In this document: piece after piece, positions 43,773-53,591 of the stretch
How the letters are laid out: each line of letters begins with the position of its first letter
Numbering within the stretch: the first letter of the stretch is position 1
Assembly (NCBI RefSeq): GCF_001682865.1
Contig: NZ_MAQX01000001.1
Span: forward strand, 1,183,290-1,247,289
Source: Bacillus sp. FJAT-26390
GTDB lineage: Bacteria; Bacillota; Bacilli; Paenibacillales; Paenibacillaceae
DNA length: 64,000 bases
Reading direction: 5' to 3'
Made by a program: the position numbers and the translations under genes
The notes under the pieces: model-generated
What the model was told of the DNA's origin: nothing
Seen by the model: only the letters and a program-made list of their open reading frames with translations
The model's database searches: none

Positions 43773-44467
43773 GCATCCGGCTCCTTTATCATATAGCCTA
43801 CTCCACGAACCGTATGAATGAGCTTATGCCGGTACCCCTTGTCCAGCTTTTGGCGCAAATAACGAATGTATACATCGACCAGGTTCGTTTCACCAATAAA
43901 GTCATAGCCCCAAACCTCTGACAAAATATCCTCACGTGATTTTTCATCGTTTTTGTTCTCAACGAGATAGACAAGCAGCTCAAACTCACGCGGCGTCAGC
44001 TCAATCAAAATATCTTTCCGATACACTTTACGCGTACGCAGCTCAATCGTCAGATCTCCGACCTTAATCATATCGGAACCTTCCGCTTCTTTTGGATACT
44101 GCTGGAATATACGCAAAATGTTGCGAACCCGTGCAAGCAGCTCCTCCATGGCAAACGGTTTTGTTATATAGTCATTGGCTCCATGCTCGAAGCCGCTAAC
44201 TTTATCCGGCACGGTATCGCGTGCAGTCAATAGTATGATGGGTACTGGATTGCCTGCTTGGCGCAGTAATCGCAGCACTTCAATGCCACTCATCTCAGGC
44301 AGCATGACGTCTAGCAAGACAAGCTCCCAATCGCCAGTGGAAGCCATTTCATAGCCGGTGCGCCCATCTGCTGCGGTCCCTACCGTATAACCTTCATGCT
44401 CCAGTTCAAGCTGCAATATTCGGGAAATGCCTGTTTCGTCTTCTACGACAAGAATACGTTCCTTCAT
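43769..44467 (-). CDS. OmpR-family response regulator (ArlR/YkoG-like)
   Basis: 232 aa. Receiver domain with VVEDETG, phospho-Asp in LVLLDVMLPEMSG, Thr in ILLTARDT and Lys in DYITKPFAMEELLARVRNILR; C-terminal winged helix with IELTPREFELLVYL and TNLVDVYIRYLRQKLD, VRGVGYM. The pattern closely follows ArlR. ATG 44467. First gene of the pair with the kinase. Confidence 0.9.
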   Translation of the reverse strand: MKERILVVEDETGISRILQLELEHEGYTVGTAADGRTGYEMASTGDWELVLLDVMLPEMSGIEVLRLLRQAGNPVPIILLTARDTVPDKVSGFEHGANDYITKPFAMEELLARVRNILRIFQQYPKEAEGSDMIKVGDLTIELRTRKVYRKDILIELTPREFELLVYLVENKNDEKSREDILSEVWGYDFIGETNLVDVYIRYLRQKLDKGYRHKLIHTVRGVGYMIKEPDA

Positions 44468-44591
44468 CCTAGAGGTTCACCTGCTTCCTGTTGTAAATAA
44501 TTTCTTGCCTTTAAGCAAAAGCGGCGTTCTTTATAAAAGAACGGTTAATTTTATCATAATGAAGACGTTTCACAAATGCAAGCAAGCCGAT

Positions 44592-45802
44592 CTACAGAAA
44601 AAGTAGACCGGCGAATGCCGCTAGCAGAACTGCTTGCCAAGGTGGACGTTTCCATAGCTGGATAAACATAAAAAGTACAATGACGAGTACGAATTGAATC
44701 GATGTATTAACCGTATCTACGAATATCGGATCGTATAGAGCAGCTAGCAGGATGCCAACGATCCCAGCATTTACACCTTTTAAAGCGGACTGCGCCGTCC
44801 TGTTTTGCTTCAAAGCTTCCCAAAACGGAAGCGCGCCGATGACTAACAGAAACGCCGGCAGAAAAATAGCAACCAATGCAATTGCTGCATTTACGATTCG
44901 CATTGGGCCTTGCCCAAGTGCTGCGCCAATATAGGCTGCGAAGGTAAAGAGCGGTCCTGGCACAGCTTGAACCGCGCCATAACCTGACATAAATTGATCA
45001 TTGGTGAGTTGGTTCGCACCCGAGCCAAGAAATGCTGCTTCCAGCATCGGAAGCACAACTGTCCTCCTCCAAATACGAGTGAACCCGCCCGGAAAAAACC
45101 GTCGATAAAACTTAATAATGAAGAGCCTGTCCATCTGCTGATGAATGGGAGAAAAAAAAGCAGCAGGAAAAATAAGAGCAGCATAACTACACCAACGACA
45201 CGCCCTACAGGCTGAGAAGTTTGATCAACGTTTAATGGTTGGACGCTCTCCACCTGCGGTTTAAGCAGAAAAATGCCAACTGCCGCGCATAGGAGCAGCG
45301 GCAAAAGCTGCCCCCACATGCCGGGTACCAATAAAGCCATGCTAGCAGCACCAAGAGCTAGCGTTCCCCGCAGCCGGTCAGGCGCCAACGTTCTCGACAT
45401 GCTCCACACTGCTTGAGCCACGATTGCAACGGCAGCCAGCTTTAAGCCTTGCAGCCATCCCGCATCATGAAGCGATACAATGTCCGCGCCATAGGCAAAG
45501 GCGACCATGAGCATGGCAGCCGGCATTGTAAATCCAAGCCAAGCCGCAATCGCGCCGGATATCCCCGCTCGCTTGACCCCGATTGCCATGCCAAGCTGGC
45601 TGCTTGCAGGACCGGGCAGAAATTGGCACAAGGTAACTAAATCCGCAAATGCCCGCTCATTAAGCCACTGGCGCCTAACCACGTATTCATCCCGAAAGTA
45701 TCCGATATGTGCAATCGGCCCGCCGAAGGAGGTCATCCCTAGTTTGCATGCAGCCCAAAATACTTCCCATATCGCCGCTAGACTGAACACTCGCTTACTC
45801 AT
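44592..45802 (-). pseudogene. chrA: Chromate transporter ChrA, broken by a 1-nt frameshift
   Basis: The first 247 codons read as the N-terminal half and linker of ChrA: LGMTSFGGPIAHIGYFRDEYV, LPGPASSQLGMAIG, ending RAGSLVFGGG. The rest continues in another frame as VVLPMLEAAF then YGAVQAVPGPLFTFAAYIGAALG. At the junction GGAGGAGGACAGTTGTG, insertion of one base in the His codon (between 45059 and 45060) restores the family's GGGHVVLPML. Repaired length is about 403 aa, normal for long-chain ChrA. Either a recent inactivating deletion or a sequence error. It follows the ABC-F gene by 7 bp. ChrA expels chromate by proton antiport. Confidence 0.85.
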
Positions 45803-45809
45803 CCGTAGC

Positions 45810-47366
45810 TCACCTCTGGGTTTGCATTGACCAAGCTTCTACATCCCATGTTTTGGTAACCCAATCCTCATAGAAATCAGGTTCATGAGAAACGAGTACA
45901 ACTGTGCCTCTATAAGCTTTAAGAGCTCTCTTCAATTCAGCTTTCGCAACGACATCCAAATGGTTCGTCGGCTCATCGAACAAAATCCAGTTGCTCTCGC
46001 GCAGCATCAGCTTGCAAAGGCGAACCTTCGCCTGCTCGCCGCCGCTTAGCTGGTTTAGTGCGCGTGTAATATGCTCATTTTTCAAGCCGCAGCGCGCAAG
46101 TGCAGCACGAACCTCATGCTGGTTCATAAAGGAAAACTCATCCCATACATCATCCAGCGGCGTCATCGTTGGCGCTTTCGCTTCTTGCTCGAAATAAGCA
46201 GGATTCAAATAGTCGCCGAGATAAGTTTTGCCATCAAGAGCCGGAATAACGCCAAGGATCGTCTTCAATAACGTCGATTTGCCGACACCATTGCAGCCTA
46301 CAATCGCAATTTTATCGCCGCGTTCAATGACCATGTCCATTTTAGGCAGCAGCGGCTTGTTGTAGCCAATAACCATTCCTTCCGCTTCAAAGACGGTTTT
46401 GCCGCTCGTTCTGGATTCCCTAAAGTTAAACGTAGGTTTCGCCGCTTCTTCGGGCTTATCGATGCGGTCAATCCGATCAAGCTGCTTCTCCCGGCTTTTG
46501 GCACGGCCTGATGTTGAAGCACGAGCTTTGTTTTTATTGATGAATTCCTCTTGCTTCTTAATATAATCCTTCTGCTTTTCATAAGCATCGATGTGCTGCG
46601 CCTTATTCAGATCGGCCATTTCCAGGAATTTCTCATAATTAGCCGAATAACGCGTCATCTTCGTAAATTCAAGATGATAGATTACGTTGACGACTTGATT
46701 CATAAAGCCTGTTTCATGAGATATAAGAACAAAGGCATGCGGGTAGTTTTTCAGATAGTTGGTCAGCCAGTTAATATGCTCTTCATCCAAATAGTTCGTA
46801 GGCTCATCGAGCAATAGTACCCCTGGCTTCTCAAGCAATAGCTTGGCAAGCAAAACCTTCGTCCGCTGACCGCCGCTAAGCGCCGTAACATCGCGGTCAA
46901 GGCCAATCGCGTTAAGGCCTAATCCGTTTGCCATCTCATCAACCTTCACATCGATAAGATAGAAATCGCCAATCTCAAGCTCTTCTTGGATCTCGCCCAT
47001 GCGGATGAGAAGCTGATCCAGTGTATCGGCATCGGCATCGCCCATTTGCGCTGCAATGCTGTTTAGCTCTTCTTCTAATACGAGCATGGGAAGAAATGCA
47101 TCCTTAAGAACGTCGCGGATCGTCTTGCCTGCTTCAAGCTTCGTATGCTGATCCAAATAACCGTAACGAACGCGTGGCGTCCACTCTACCTTGCCCTCAT
47201 CTTTTAATAGCTTGCCTGTCAAAATGTTCATAAGCGTCGATTTTCCGGTTCCATTCGCGCCAACCAGCCCTACATGCTCTCCGGCTAGCAGACGGAAGGA
47301 TACATTTCGAAACAATACCCGATCGCCAAACGTATGTGATAATTGCTCCACTGTTAACAAACTCAT
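45810..47366 (-). CDS. ABC-F family ATPase (YfmM-like)
   Basis: 518 aa from ATG 47366, with GGAG upstream; an earlier ATG lacks a ribosome binding site. Two ATPase domains: Walker A GANGTGKSTLMN and GCNGVGKSTLLK; signatures LSGGQRTKV and LSGGEQAKV; Walker B LLLDEPTNYLD and ILFDEPTNHLD. A charged linker (about 240-310, KQKDYIKKQEEFINKNKARAS) joins them. No membrane segment, so it acts on ribosomes as translation or antibiotic-protection factor. The N-terminus SLLTVEQLSHTFGDRVLF and length fit YfmM. Upstream of chrA in one operon. Confidence 0.85.
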   Translation of the reverse strand: MSLLTVEQLSHTFGDRVLFRNVSFRLLAGEHVGLVGANGTGKSTLMNILTGKLLKDEGKVEWTPRVRYGYLDQHTKLEAGKTIRDVLKDAFLPMLVLEEELNSIAAQMGDADADTLDQLLIRMGEIQEELEIGDFYLIDVKVDEMANGLGLNAIGLDRDVTALSGGQRTKVLLAKLLLEKPGVLLLDEPTNYLDEEHINWLTNYLKNYPHAFVLISHETGFMNQVVNVIYHLEFTKMTRYSANYEKFLEMADLNKAQHIDAYEKQKDYIKKQEEFINKNKARASTSGRAKSREKQLDRIDRIDKPEEAAKPTFNFRESRTSGKTVFEAEGMVIGYNKPLLPKMDMVIERGDKIAIVGCNGVGKSTLLKTILGVIPALDGKTYLGDYLNPAYFEQEAKAPTMTPLDDVWDEFSFMNQHEVRAALARCGLKNEHITRALNQLSGGEQAKVRLCKLMLRESNWILFDEPTNHLDVVAKAELKRALKAYRGTVVLVSHEPDFYEDWVTKTWDVEAWSMQTQR

Positions 47367-47453
47367 TTGTCTTTTATCTCCATTCATGTATGCGCCTTAA
47401 TAAAAACCTGCAACGATCTCGTTTTAACCCGTATCATTGTATCACATAAATGA

Positions 47454-49082
47454 TCATTCCGTATTTATTTCATTGTAAATGAGCTTGAAAATGGGCATCA
47501 ATGCTTGGCTCAATCGCTTTCGCAAACGCAAATCATCGGCAGCCCATACGCCATTCCATTGCAAGGTCAGCAAGGTCTCATCAGGGAGCTTAGGCACAAT
47601 GGCGTGCGGCCCCTCCGGGAACAACGACAGCCATTCGTTTCTGCCGCGGAACGCCATATCCTTGTTCGCTATAAAATAGATTTTGCCGCCATTTGGATGA
47701 AGCTCTCGCTTAAGCGTGACCAATTGCCTTAACTCAGCCGCTTGCCACTTGGCGACAGCAGGATCTCCAACTGCAAATATGAATCGTGCTTGCCTCATTT
47801 GTGCCAGCGCATCCGGTTCGTTCCATTTCCCTGATAAATCGATTAAGTTAATCAAGCTTCCGGCATGATGAAGCATTTTATTAAATCTCTGCTCATCTAG
47901 CGCGGGTGTGGGATAGCCCTCCGAGCGAAGCGTGAACCAGCTTACGAAACTTTTGTCCTGCATGTAGTTAACATATCGTTGATCAAGTGCCCGGGTTTCC
48001 TTCCAGCGACTATTTTTTGCGCGCTTCTGCCCCGATAACCACGCATGCCATTCCGGTCTGGCATGCTCGTATTCTGCTGCTGAAACCGCAGTGCCCTGCT
48101 GCCCAAGTAACACAGCAAGCGTATGCGCAAGAAAAGTAGAGCCTGCCCCAGGCGCTAAAGATAACAGACAAATATTCATTCCGCGAGTCCGAGAATTTTC
48201 GTTGTACGGCGCTTCGTTGTTCTCCTCAGAAGATACCATTTGATTTGGCGCATAAGGCTTGAGCACCTCTTGCACCTCCAGCATCGTGTGATAACGTAAT
48301 TTCGGATCAGGCTGCAGCAGACGCTGAATCACCGCAATAAACGCAGTCGGAATATCAGGCTGCAATTGCGCGAGAGCTGCGCGCTCTCCTCTGCTTGCAA
48401 CTGCTTGTTGGTATATAGCTCCCCCGCTTGCCATGTAAAAAAGCAGCGCGCCCAGCCCGTAAATATCCGTCCGTTCGTCACTTTGCCCTGCACCCTCCTG
48501 CTCCGGCGCGGCGAAGCCGACCGTTCCAAGCTGGGCAGTGTCCCTCTGCTGTCCCTCCTTGAAATGGCGGGAGATGCCAAAATCAATGAGCTTTACCTGC
48601 CATTTATGATCAATCATGACGTTTGTTGGTTTCAAATCGCGGTGAATAATCGGCGGGCTATGACCATGCAAGTGGATAAGTGCGGCACAGAGCTGCAACC
48701 CGATATGAATGATTTGCCTGAAGGTCAATCCGGCATGGATGGAGCCAAACAGCTCCGCGACGGTGCGGCCGTCAATGTATTCCATGACCAGCGCTTCAAA
48801 GCCATGCTCCTCCGGCGCAAAATAATCCATAATTAACGGCAGCTGCGGATGGTTCATCTTCATCATCATAGAAGCTTCTTCTGCATAACTGCCGGCACCT
48901 GCCGGCAACGGCAAAATGACCTTAATCGCCCTTAGCTTGCTGGCAAGCTTGAGATCATCCGCAGCATAGACGACCCCCATGCCGCCACGTCCTAAAATAC
49001 CCGCAATGCGGTACCGTCCGCCAACAACAGCACCGATTGCAAAGGGTGAAAATAATCGTTGCGAATCATTTTCTTCTTCCAA
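47454..49082 (-). CDS. Soluble Ser/Thr protein kinase with C-terminal degenerate P-loop domain
   Basis: 542 aa from TTG 49082 (MEEENDSQRLF), 8 nt after AAGGGGG. The ATG at 49169 would read through a terminator hairpin. Kinase domain: GRGGMG (31-36), Lys54, HRDLKPTN (147-154), DFG (167-169), APEQ. No membrane helix or PASTA repeats, unlike PrkC/PknB. After residue 300 a second domain begins NICLLSLAPGAGSTFLAHTLAVLLG, like a MinD/ParA P-loop but with the Lys missing, continuing with INLIDLSGKW and IFAVGDPAVAKWQAAELRQL. A kinase fused to a MinD-like sensor fold is uncommon. Substrates unknown. Confidence 0.75.
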   Translation of the reverse strand: MEEENDSQRLFSPFAIGAVVGGRYRIAGILGRGGMGVVYAADDLKLASKLRAIKVILPLPAGAGSYAEEASMMMKMNHPQLPLIMDYFAPEEHGFEALVMEYIDGRTVAELFGSIHAGLTFRQIIHIGLQLCAALIHLHGHSPPIIHRDLKPTNVMIDHKWQVKLIDFGISRHFKEGQQRDTAQLGTVGFAAPEQEGAGQSDERTDIYGLGALLFYMASGGAIYQQAVASRGERAALAQLQPDIPTAFIAVIQRLLQPDPKLRYHTMLEVQEVLKPYAPNQMVSSEENNEAPYNENSRTRGMNICLLSLAPGAGSTFLAHTLAVLLGQQGTAVSAAEYEHARPEWHAWLSGQKRAKNSRWKETRALDQRYVNYMQDKSFVSWFTLRSEGYPTPALDEQRFNKMLHHAGSLINLIDLSGKWNEPDALAQMRQARFIFAVGDPAVAKWQAAELRQLVTLKRELHPNGGKIYFIANKDMAFRGRNEWLSLFPEGPHAIVPKLPDETLLTLQWNGVWAADDLRLRKRLSQALMPIFKLIYNEINTE

Positions 49083-49106
49083 ACTTGCCGCCCCCTTCGT
49101 AGAAAC

Positions 49107-49159
49107 AAAAAAAAGCATCCCGACGCCGTTTGTAAGAGTACAAACGGCATCAGGATGCT
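49107..49159 (-). terminator. Terminator between the GH105 gene and the kinase gene
   Basis: AGCATCCTGATGCCGTTTG and CAAACGGCGTCGGGATGCT form a 19-bp stem (two mismatches or wobbles), then eight T on the minus strand. It closes the sugar operon and excludes the long form of the kinase N-terminus. Confidence 0.88.
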
Positions 49160-49226
49160 TTCCTGACATCTAATTGATTAGTGCTACTTTAACATATAAT
49201 GGATGAATAATACAGTCTTTAATGGA

Positions 49227-50264
49227 TTAAAATACGCGTTTTTTGGAATTAAGCAGCTCCGCTAGAAACGCAAGCGCGAGACCTTGGCCCCAGCCCTGCA
49301 CACGCTTGTGCGCCACGTCGCGGTAGCCCTGCTGATCATTCATGACAGCCGTGCCGGCAGACACATTCAGCACTGCGCCATCCTCTGTAATTTGGCTTAA
49401 AATCCCATCGATTGAGCGTTGAATGTATTTGTTGTACAAGGAGCCAAACGCGAATAACCCCGTTGCAATGCCCGCAGATCCCGATGTTTCATGGTAGGAA
49501 GTATCGTCGTTCAAAACCGTATGCCACAGTCCATTCTCGGCTTGCAGACGTACAAGTGTACTTAGTTGATCCCGCATAGACCCTTCGATAATCATAAAGG
49601 ACGGATGCTGAACGGCGATATGAGGCAAAGTCTTCGCCATCGTCAGAGCTGCCCAGGAGTTGCCGCGTGCCCAAAAAATGGATGACATATGATTTTGCGC
49701 GATATTGTCCCAGCCATGGTAATACAGATTCGTAACCGGGTCCTGCAAGAAATGCTCATGACCGTGGTACTGCTTGAGACCATCCTCCAAGTAATCGGTA
49801 CGCTCCAGCAAATGTCCCATCCGAACGAGGAAATAACCCGCCATCATCATTGTGTCTACCCAAGCCTGTTCGGGAAAATTGTACGTTTCGGAATTGACGG
49901 TATGCTGAAAAATGCCGTCTGCGAAACGAATCGCATCGTTTTTTAAGTATTCTGCCATTTGGATGGCAACGTCTAAATATTTTTGATTGTCGGTTGCTTT
50001 ATAAAGCGAGATAAGCGCATGTCCAATCGATACGCCGTTGACGGATAGCTTTGGCAGTCCATCTTCAAGCTTCTCATCCACCCATTCCTGAAGCAGCTGA
50101 ATGTAACGTTCGTTTCCGGTTGCTTCATACGCCTCGGCCACCCCGTAAAAAGCGACGCCTCCCGGCCAATCCCAGCTAAAGTCCATTCTAAATGTGCGGT
50201 CCACGACACGGTCGATCACTTCGAGAATATGATTTTCGTCAAATTGAAGCTGTGGCATTTCCAT
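49227..50264 (-). CDS. Glycoside hydrolase family 105 (unsaturated rhamnogalacturonyl hydrolase, YesR/YteR-like)
   Basis: 345 aa from ATG 50264 after GGGGAGAGG. No signal peptide. An alpha/alpha-barrel GH88/105 protein: FSWDWPGGVAFYGVAEAYEAT, PEQAWVDTMMMAGYFLVRMG with the catalytic Asp, WARGNSWAALTMAKTLP, and VQGWGQGLALAFLAEL. It cleaves the unsaturated uronic acid from imported pectin-derived disaccharides. Last gene of the ABC importer operon; the order YesO-P-Q-R is that of the B. subtilis yes cluster. Confidence 0.85.
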   Translation of the reverse strand: MEMPQLQFDENHILEVIDRVVDRTFRMDFSWDWPGGVAFYGVAEAYEATGNERYIQLLQEWVDEKLEDGLPKLSVNGVSIGHALISLYKATDNQKYLDVAIQMAEYLKNDAIRFADGIFQHTVNSETYNFPEQAWVDTMMMAGYFLVRMGHLLERTDYLEDGLKQYHGHEHFLQDPVTNLYYHGWDNIAQNHMSSIFWARGNSWAALTMAKTLPHIAVQHPSFMIIEGSMRDQLSTLVRLQAENGLWHTVLNDDTSYHETSGSAGIATGLFAFGSLYNKYIQRSIDGILSQITEDGAVLNVSAGTAVMNDQQGYRDVAHKRVQGWGQGLALAFLAELLNSKKRVF

Positions 50265-50291
50265 CTTCCTCTCCCCTGATTCCATTAGTTT

Positions 50292-51128
50292 CTACTTCAA
50301 GCCGCTTGTGCTGATACCTTCAACAATATACTTCTGAAAGGCAAAGAATATGGCAAGTACAGGAATTAAGCTGACAATGGACATCGCAAACATCGCGCCC
50401 CAGTTCGAAACGGTATCGCTGTCGAGGAACATCTTAAGTCCCATCGATACCGGGTACAAGCTTGGACGGTTCAGATAGAGAACCGGACCGAGCAAATCCT
50501 CCCAGCGCCAGTAAAAGGAGAAAATCGACGCCGTTGCCAGAGCCGGTACGACAAGCGGCAATATAATCCGGAAAAACAAGCGGAATTTTCCGCAGCCGTC
50601 GATGGTCGCCGCTTCGTCAAGCTCATTTGGAATCGTCCGAATGAACTGGATGAGCAAAAAGATAAAAAACGGAATGCCGAAATATTGCGGGATGACGATT
50701 GGTTTGATGGAATTGAGCCAGTGCAGCTTCGCGAACAATATATATTGCGGCACAAGCACGACGTCATGCGGCAGCATAAGCGTTACCATCATAATGCCGA
50801 ACCAAAACGTTTTGCCTGCGAAGTTAAGCCTAGCAAATCCAAAGGCAATAAAAGCCGATGACAATACAGCCCCGATCGTCGACAAAATAACGATTTCGAG
50901 CGAGTTCATTATAAAGTTGCCGAACGACTGGCCCGCAATGCCGATCCAGCCGATTTTATAATTTTCCCAAATCCAAGGCTGCGGAATAAGCGAATCCGCC
51001 GTTGAGAAGATCAGATTGCTTTGCTTGAACGAGCTCATGAGCAGCCATAACACAGGGTAAACCATCACGAGCGCGAGGGCTGCAACAAAAATATGATAAA
51101 TCGGCCACTTCAGCTTTTTCAACGTCAT
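50292..51128 (-). CDS. Sugar ABC transporter permease (YesQ-like, MalG type)
   Basis: 278 aa from ATG 51128 after AAGGTGG; the longer frame overlaps the preceding gene. Six membrane helices; the EAA loop is [27 protein letters not shown]. Ends GISTSGLK. Part of a CUT1-type importer. It starts 2 bp after the stop of the first permease gene. No ATPase is present, so a shared MsmX-type ATPase is assumed. Confidence 0.88.
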   Translation of the reverse strand: MTLKKLKWPIYHIFVAALALVMVYPVLWLLMSSFKQSNLIFSTADSLIPQPWIWENYKIGWIGIAGQSFGNFIMNSLEIVILSTIGAVLSSAFIAFGFARLNFAGKTFWFGIMMVTLMLPHDVVLVPQYILFAKLHWLNSIKPIVIPQYFGIPFFIFLLIQFIRTIPNELDEAATIDGCGKFRLFFRIILPLVVPALATASIFSFYWRWEDLLGPVLYLNRPSLYPVSMGLKMFLDSDTVSNWGAMFAMSIVSLIPVLAIFFAFQKYIVEGISTSGLK

Positions 51129-51130
51129 GA

Positions 51131-52030
51131 TTAATGGCCACCTTTCGACTCGTAATGTACCCATTTCTTGGAGGTTGCGAACAGGATTCCCGTCAGAATC
51201 GCGATGATGATGAGCATAACCCATGCCATTGCCGACGCATAACCCATATCAAAATAAACGAACGCTTGGCGGAACAAGTAGAGGGAATAAAGAAGTGTCC
51301 CATCAAGCGGGCCGCCTTCGCCTTTTGAAATAATGTAAGCCGGAACGAAGGTCATAAATGCCCCAATGGTCTGCATGATCGTATTGAATAAGATGATCGG
51401 GCTGAGCATCGGCAGTGTAATTTTGAAGAAGCGAATAACAGGTCCTGCCCCATCGACGTTTGATGCTTCATACAATTCTGGCGGAATGTTTTTGAGTCCG
51501 GCTAGAAAAATGAGCATCGAGGAACCAAATTGCCAAACCGACAATGTAATGAGCATCCAGAGCGCAGCCGCTGGTTCAGCAAACCATCTCACGCTATCTA
51601 AACCGAGTGCATTCAGAAAAATGTTTATGACTCCTTCGTCGCCATACAGATTGCGCCACATAATGGAGACCGCTACGCTGCCGCCAATAATAGAAGGAAG
51701 ATAATAAACCGTCCGATATAACCCGATTGCTTTCGAAGCTGTATTTAAGATCATAGCGATAAACAGTGCAAAGGCTAATCTAAGCGGAACACCTATAAAT
51801 ACGTACAGAAAGGTTACTTTAAGCGATGCCCAGAATTTCGAATCATCGGTAAACATGCTCTGGTAGTTCTCTAATCCGATAAAGGATGGTGTGGAGAGAA
51901 GATCGTAATCCGTAACGGAAAAATATAACGATGCAATGGCCGGAACCAATGTAAATAACAGAAATCCGATAACAAATGGTCCAATAAATGTGTAACCGAT
52001 TAAGTTGTTTTTAAGTGATAGCGATTTCAT
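51131..52030 (-). CDS. Sugar ABC transporter permease (YesP-like, MalF type)
   Basis: 299 aa from ATG 52030, 9 nt after AGGAG. Six membrane helices; EAA loop [26 protein letters not shown]-terminus [24 protein letters not shown] is typical of MalF-like CUT1 permeases of this size. Forms the channel with the next gene's product. Confidence 0.88.
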   Translation of the reverse strand: MKSLSLKNNLIGYTFIGPFVIGFLLFTLVPAIASLYFSVTDYDLLSTPSFIGLENYQSMFTDDSKFWASLKVTFLYVFIGVPLRLAFALFIAMILNTASKAIGLYRTVYYLPSIIGGSVAVSIMWRNLYGDEGVINIFLNALGLDSVRWFAEPAAALWMLITLSVWQFGSSMLIFLAGLKNIPPELYEASNVDGAGPVIRFFKITLPMLSPIILFNTIMQTIGAFMTFVPAYIISKGEGGPLDGTLLYSLYLFRQAFVYFDMGYASAMAWVMLIIIAILTGILFATSKKWVHYESKGGH

Positions 52031-52073
52031 CTCATCCAACTCCTATACGAAGTCTAACGTGCCAGCTATGAAA

Positions 52074-52107
52074 GGGCGATGGCCGATCTTAAGATTAGCC
52101 ATCGCCT
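52074..52107 (-). terminator. Intercistronic hairpin between binding protein and permease genes
   Basis: GGCGATGGC and GCCATCGCC, extended by AATCTT/AAGATC, with no T-run after it. Such hairpins stabilise the binding-protein mRNA and lower expression of the permease genes (common in ABC operons; inference here). Confidence 0.7.
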
Positions 52108-52121
52108 CTTCTCAACTTCGA

Positions 52122-53462
52122 TTACTTGTTTTTCTTAAGGATGGCGGTTGCTTCGTCTCTAAATTTCTTAGCTGCTTCTTCCGGCTTAATTTTGTTGTAG
52201 TTCATTTGCTCAGCAAGACTCGTTAAGGATTTGAATACTTCAGCGGAACCGATTGGATCAGCAGGGTCCATTGGCGTGCTGTGCGACTCAGCCCACGCTA
52301 CGTAATCGTATACTTGAACTTGCGCTTCCGTGGAAACCGCTTTTAACGCTTCTTTCACTTTAGCCGACACCGGGACGCCGCGATCGCCCAAGATAAGTTT
52401 GTTAGCTTCGATATCATTGACGAAGAAGTTGATAAATTTAGCTGCTTCTTCTTTTACTTTTGAATTCTCAGAGACGGAGAAGAACATGCTTGGCTTCAGG
52501 AACAAACCTTTTTCCATGTTAGGGCCAGCCATTGGAGCGATTGCGAGCGGACGGTTAGCCACCTGCTGCAAGCCAACATATTGGTTCGACCACTGCCATA
52601 CGCCAATCCCTTGATTAAGTACTAGATGGCTGTCTTCCGCGCCTTTGATTTGAGCAAGCACGTCAGGTGAAGGTACAGCGCCATCAATTACGAGTTTAGC
52701 CATCATACCGAAGAAATCAGTGAACATCTGATCATCTTCATAACCAAGGCCAGTGCCTTCAGCGTTAAACAACGTTTTGTCTAAAGTACGGAGGTAGTAT
52801 CCGAAAAATACTTCAGGGCGCATGCCGTTATCGAAGTATAGGCCAGCTGCTTTGGCTTTAGCTGCCATTGCTACATAATCATCCCAAGTGAAGTTTTCAG
52901 GGATGGATTCGATGCCTGCTTTTTTCAGAAGAGCTGGATCATAGTTGAATCCAAGAGCATTTACGCCAAGGTTCATGCCGTAGAGGCCGTCGCCCAATTT
53001 ACCGCCGTCAATCGCATTTTGGCTAATGTCGCTTACGTCGATTTGATTGCCAAGGTAAGGAGTCAAGTCAGCAAGCTGCTTTCTGCCCGCATATTGCGAG
53101 TAGTTTTGCGTATCGATTTGGATAATGTCAGGAAGCTCGTTTGCTGCTGCTTGCGGAGCAAGCTTTTTCCAATAATCATCATAGTTCGCATATTCCATTT
53201 CAATGGTTACGTTAGGGTTTTTAGCTTTGTACATTTCGATAACCTTCATCGTGTAATCATGACGAGGCTGACCGCCCCACCAAGCGATGCGCAGCGTGAC
53301 CGGCTTCGCTTCCGCAGGCTCTTCTTTCACTGCATTACTCGATTTAGGAGTGTTCGTGGTGTTAGCCGCATTGCCGTTTCCTGAGTTGTTGCCTCCGCAA
53401 GCGCTTACGAGAACCAGCGCAAAAGCCATGAGCATAAAAAGCATTTTTTTCGGTGCTTTCAT
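52122..53462 (-). CDS. Sugar-binding lipoprotein (YesO-like)
   Basis: 446 aa. Lipoprotein signal: MKAPKKMLFMLMAFALVLVSACGG with lipobox VSAC (Cys22), followed by an Asn/Gly/Thr-rich tether. Mature part starts VTLRIAWWGGQPRHDYTMKVIEMY and contains PDIIQIDTQNYSQYAGRKQLADLTPYL, as family 1 oligosaccharide-binding proteins do. It delivers oligosaccharides, probably pectin-derived given the GH105 gene, to the two permeases. Start ATG 53462 after GGAAGGGG. Confidence 0.88.
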   Translation of the reverse strand: MKAPKKMLFMLMAFALVLVSACGGNNSGNGNAANTTNTPKSSNAVKEEPAEAKPVTLRIAWWGGQPRHDYTMKVIEMYKAKNPNVTIEMEYANYDDYWKKLAPQAAANELPDIIQIDTQNYSQYAGRKQLADLTPYLGNQIDVSDISQNAIDGGKLGDGLYGMNLGVNALGFNYDPALLKKAGIESIPENFTWDDYVAMAAKAKAAGLYFDNGMRPEVFFGYYLRTLDKTLFNAEGTGLGYEDDQMFTDFFGMMAKLVIDGAVPSPDVLAQIKGAEDSHLVLNQGIGVWQWSNQYVGLQQVANRPLAIAPMAGPNMEKGLFLKPSMFFSVSENSKVKEEAAKFINFFVNDIEANKLILGDRGVPVSAKVKEALKAVSTEAQVQVYDYVAWAESHSTPMDPADPIGSAEVFKSLTSLAEQMNYNKIKPEEAAKKFRDEATAILKKNK

Positions 53463-53507
53463 TGTGTTACGCCCCTTCCAGACTCTTTAATGTTGTTTAC
53501 AAGTTTT

Positions 53508-53513
53508 ATTATA
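53508..53513 (-). promoter_or_regulatory. -10 element of the ABC-importer operon
   Basis: TATAAT on the minus strand, 46 bp before the binding-protein start. No good -35 at 16-18 bp, which suits activation by the AraC-type regulator encoded next door (inference). Confidence 0.5.
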
Positions 53514-53559
53514 GGTCGTATGCCTTGTTGCCGGAATTCAAAAAACCGCTTTCTTTGTT

Positions 53560-53591
53560 AAAAAAACAGAGGTCGCCATTATGGCGACCTT
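53560..53591 (-). terminator. Terminator of the YesMN-like genes
   Basis: AGGTCGCCAT and ATGGCGACCT form a compact stem, then CTGTTTTTTT on the minus strand. It overlaps the regulator stop codon and separates it from the importer operon. Confidence 0.85.

Noticed and set aside
44592-45134. Separate short-chain ChrA gene
   Set aside because: Its first 20 codons (MDRLFIIKFYRRFFPGG) are out-of-frame sequence of the upstream half; homology begins exactly at the frameshift.
47454-49169. ATG 49169 as kinase start
   Set aside because: The first 29 codons coincide with an intrinsic terminator hairpin and its T-run; TTG 49082 has a proper ribosome binding site.
52074-52107. True terminator splitting the importer operon
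   Set aside because: No T-run follows the stem; better seen as an mRNA-stabilising or attenuating hairpin within the operon.
53541-53554. CcpA cre site near the importer promoter
   Set aside because: AGAAAGCGGTTTTT has three mismatches to the TGWAARCGYTWNCW consensus; too weak.
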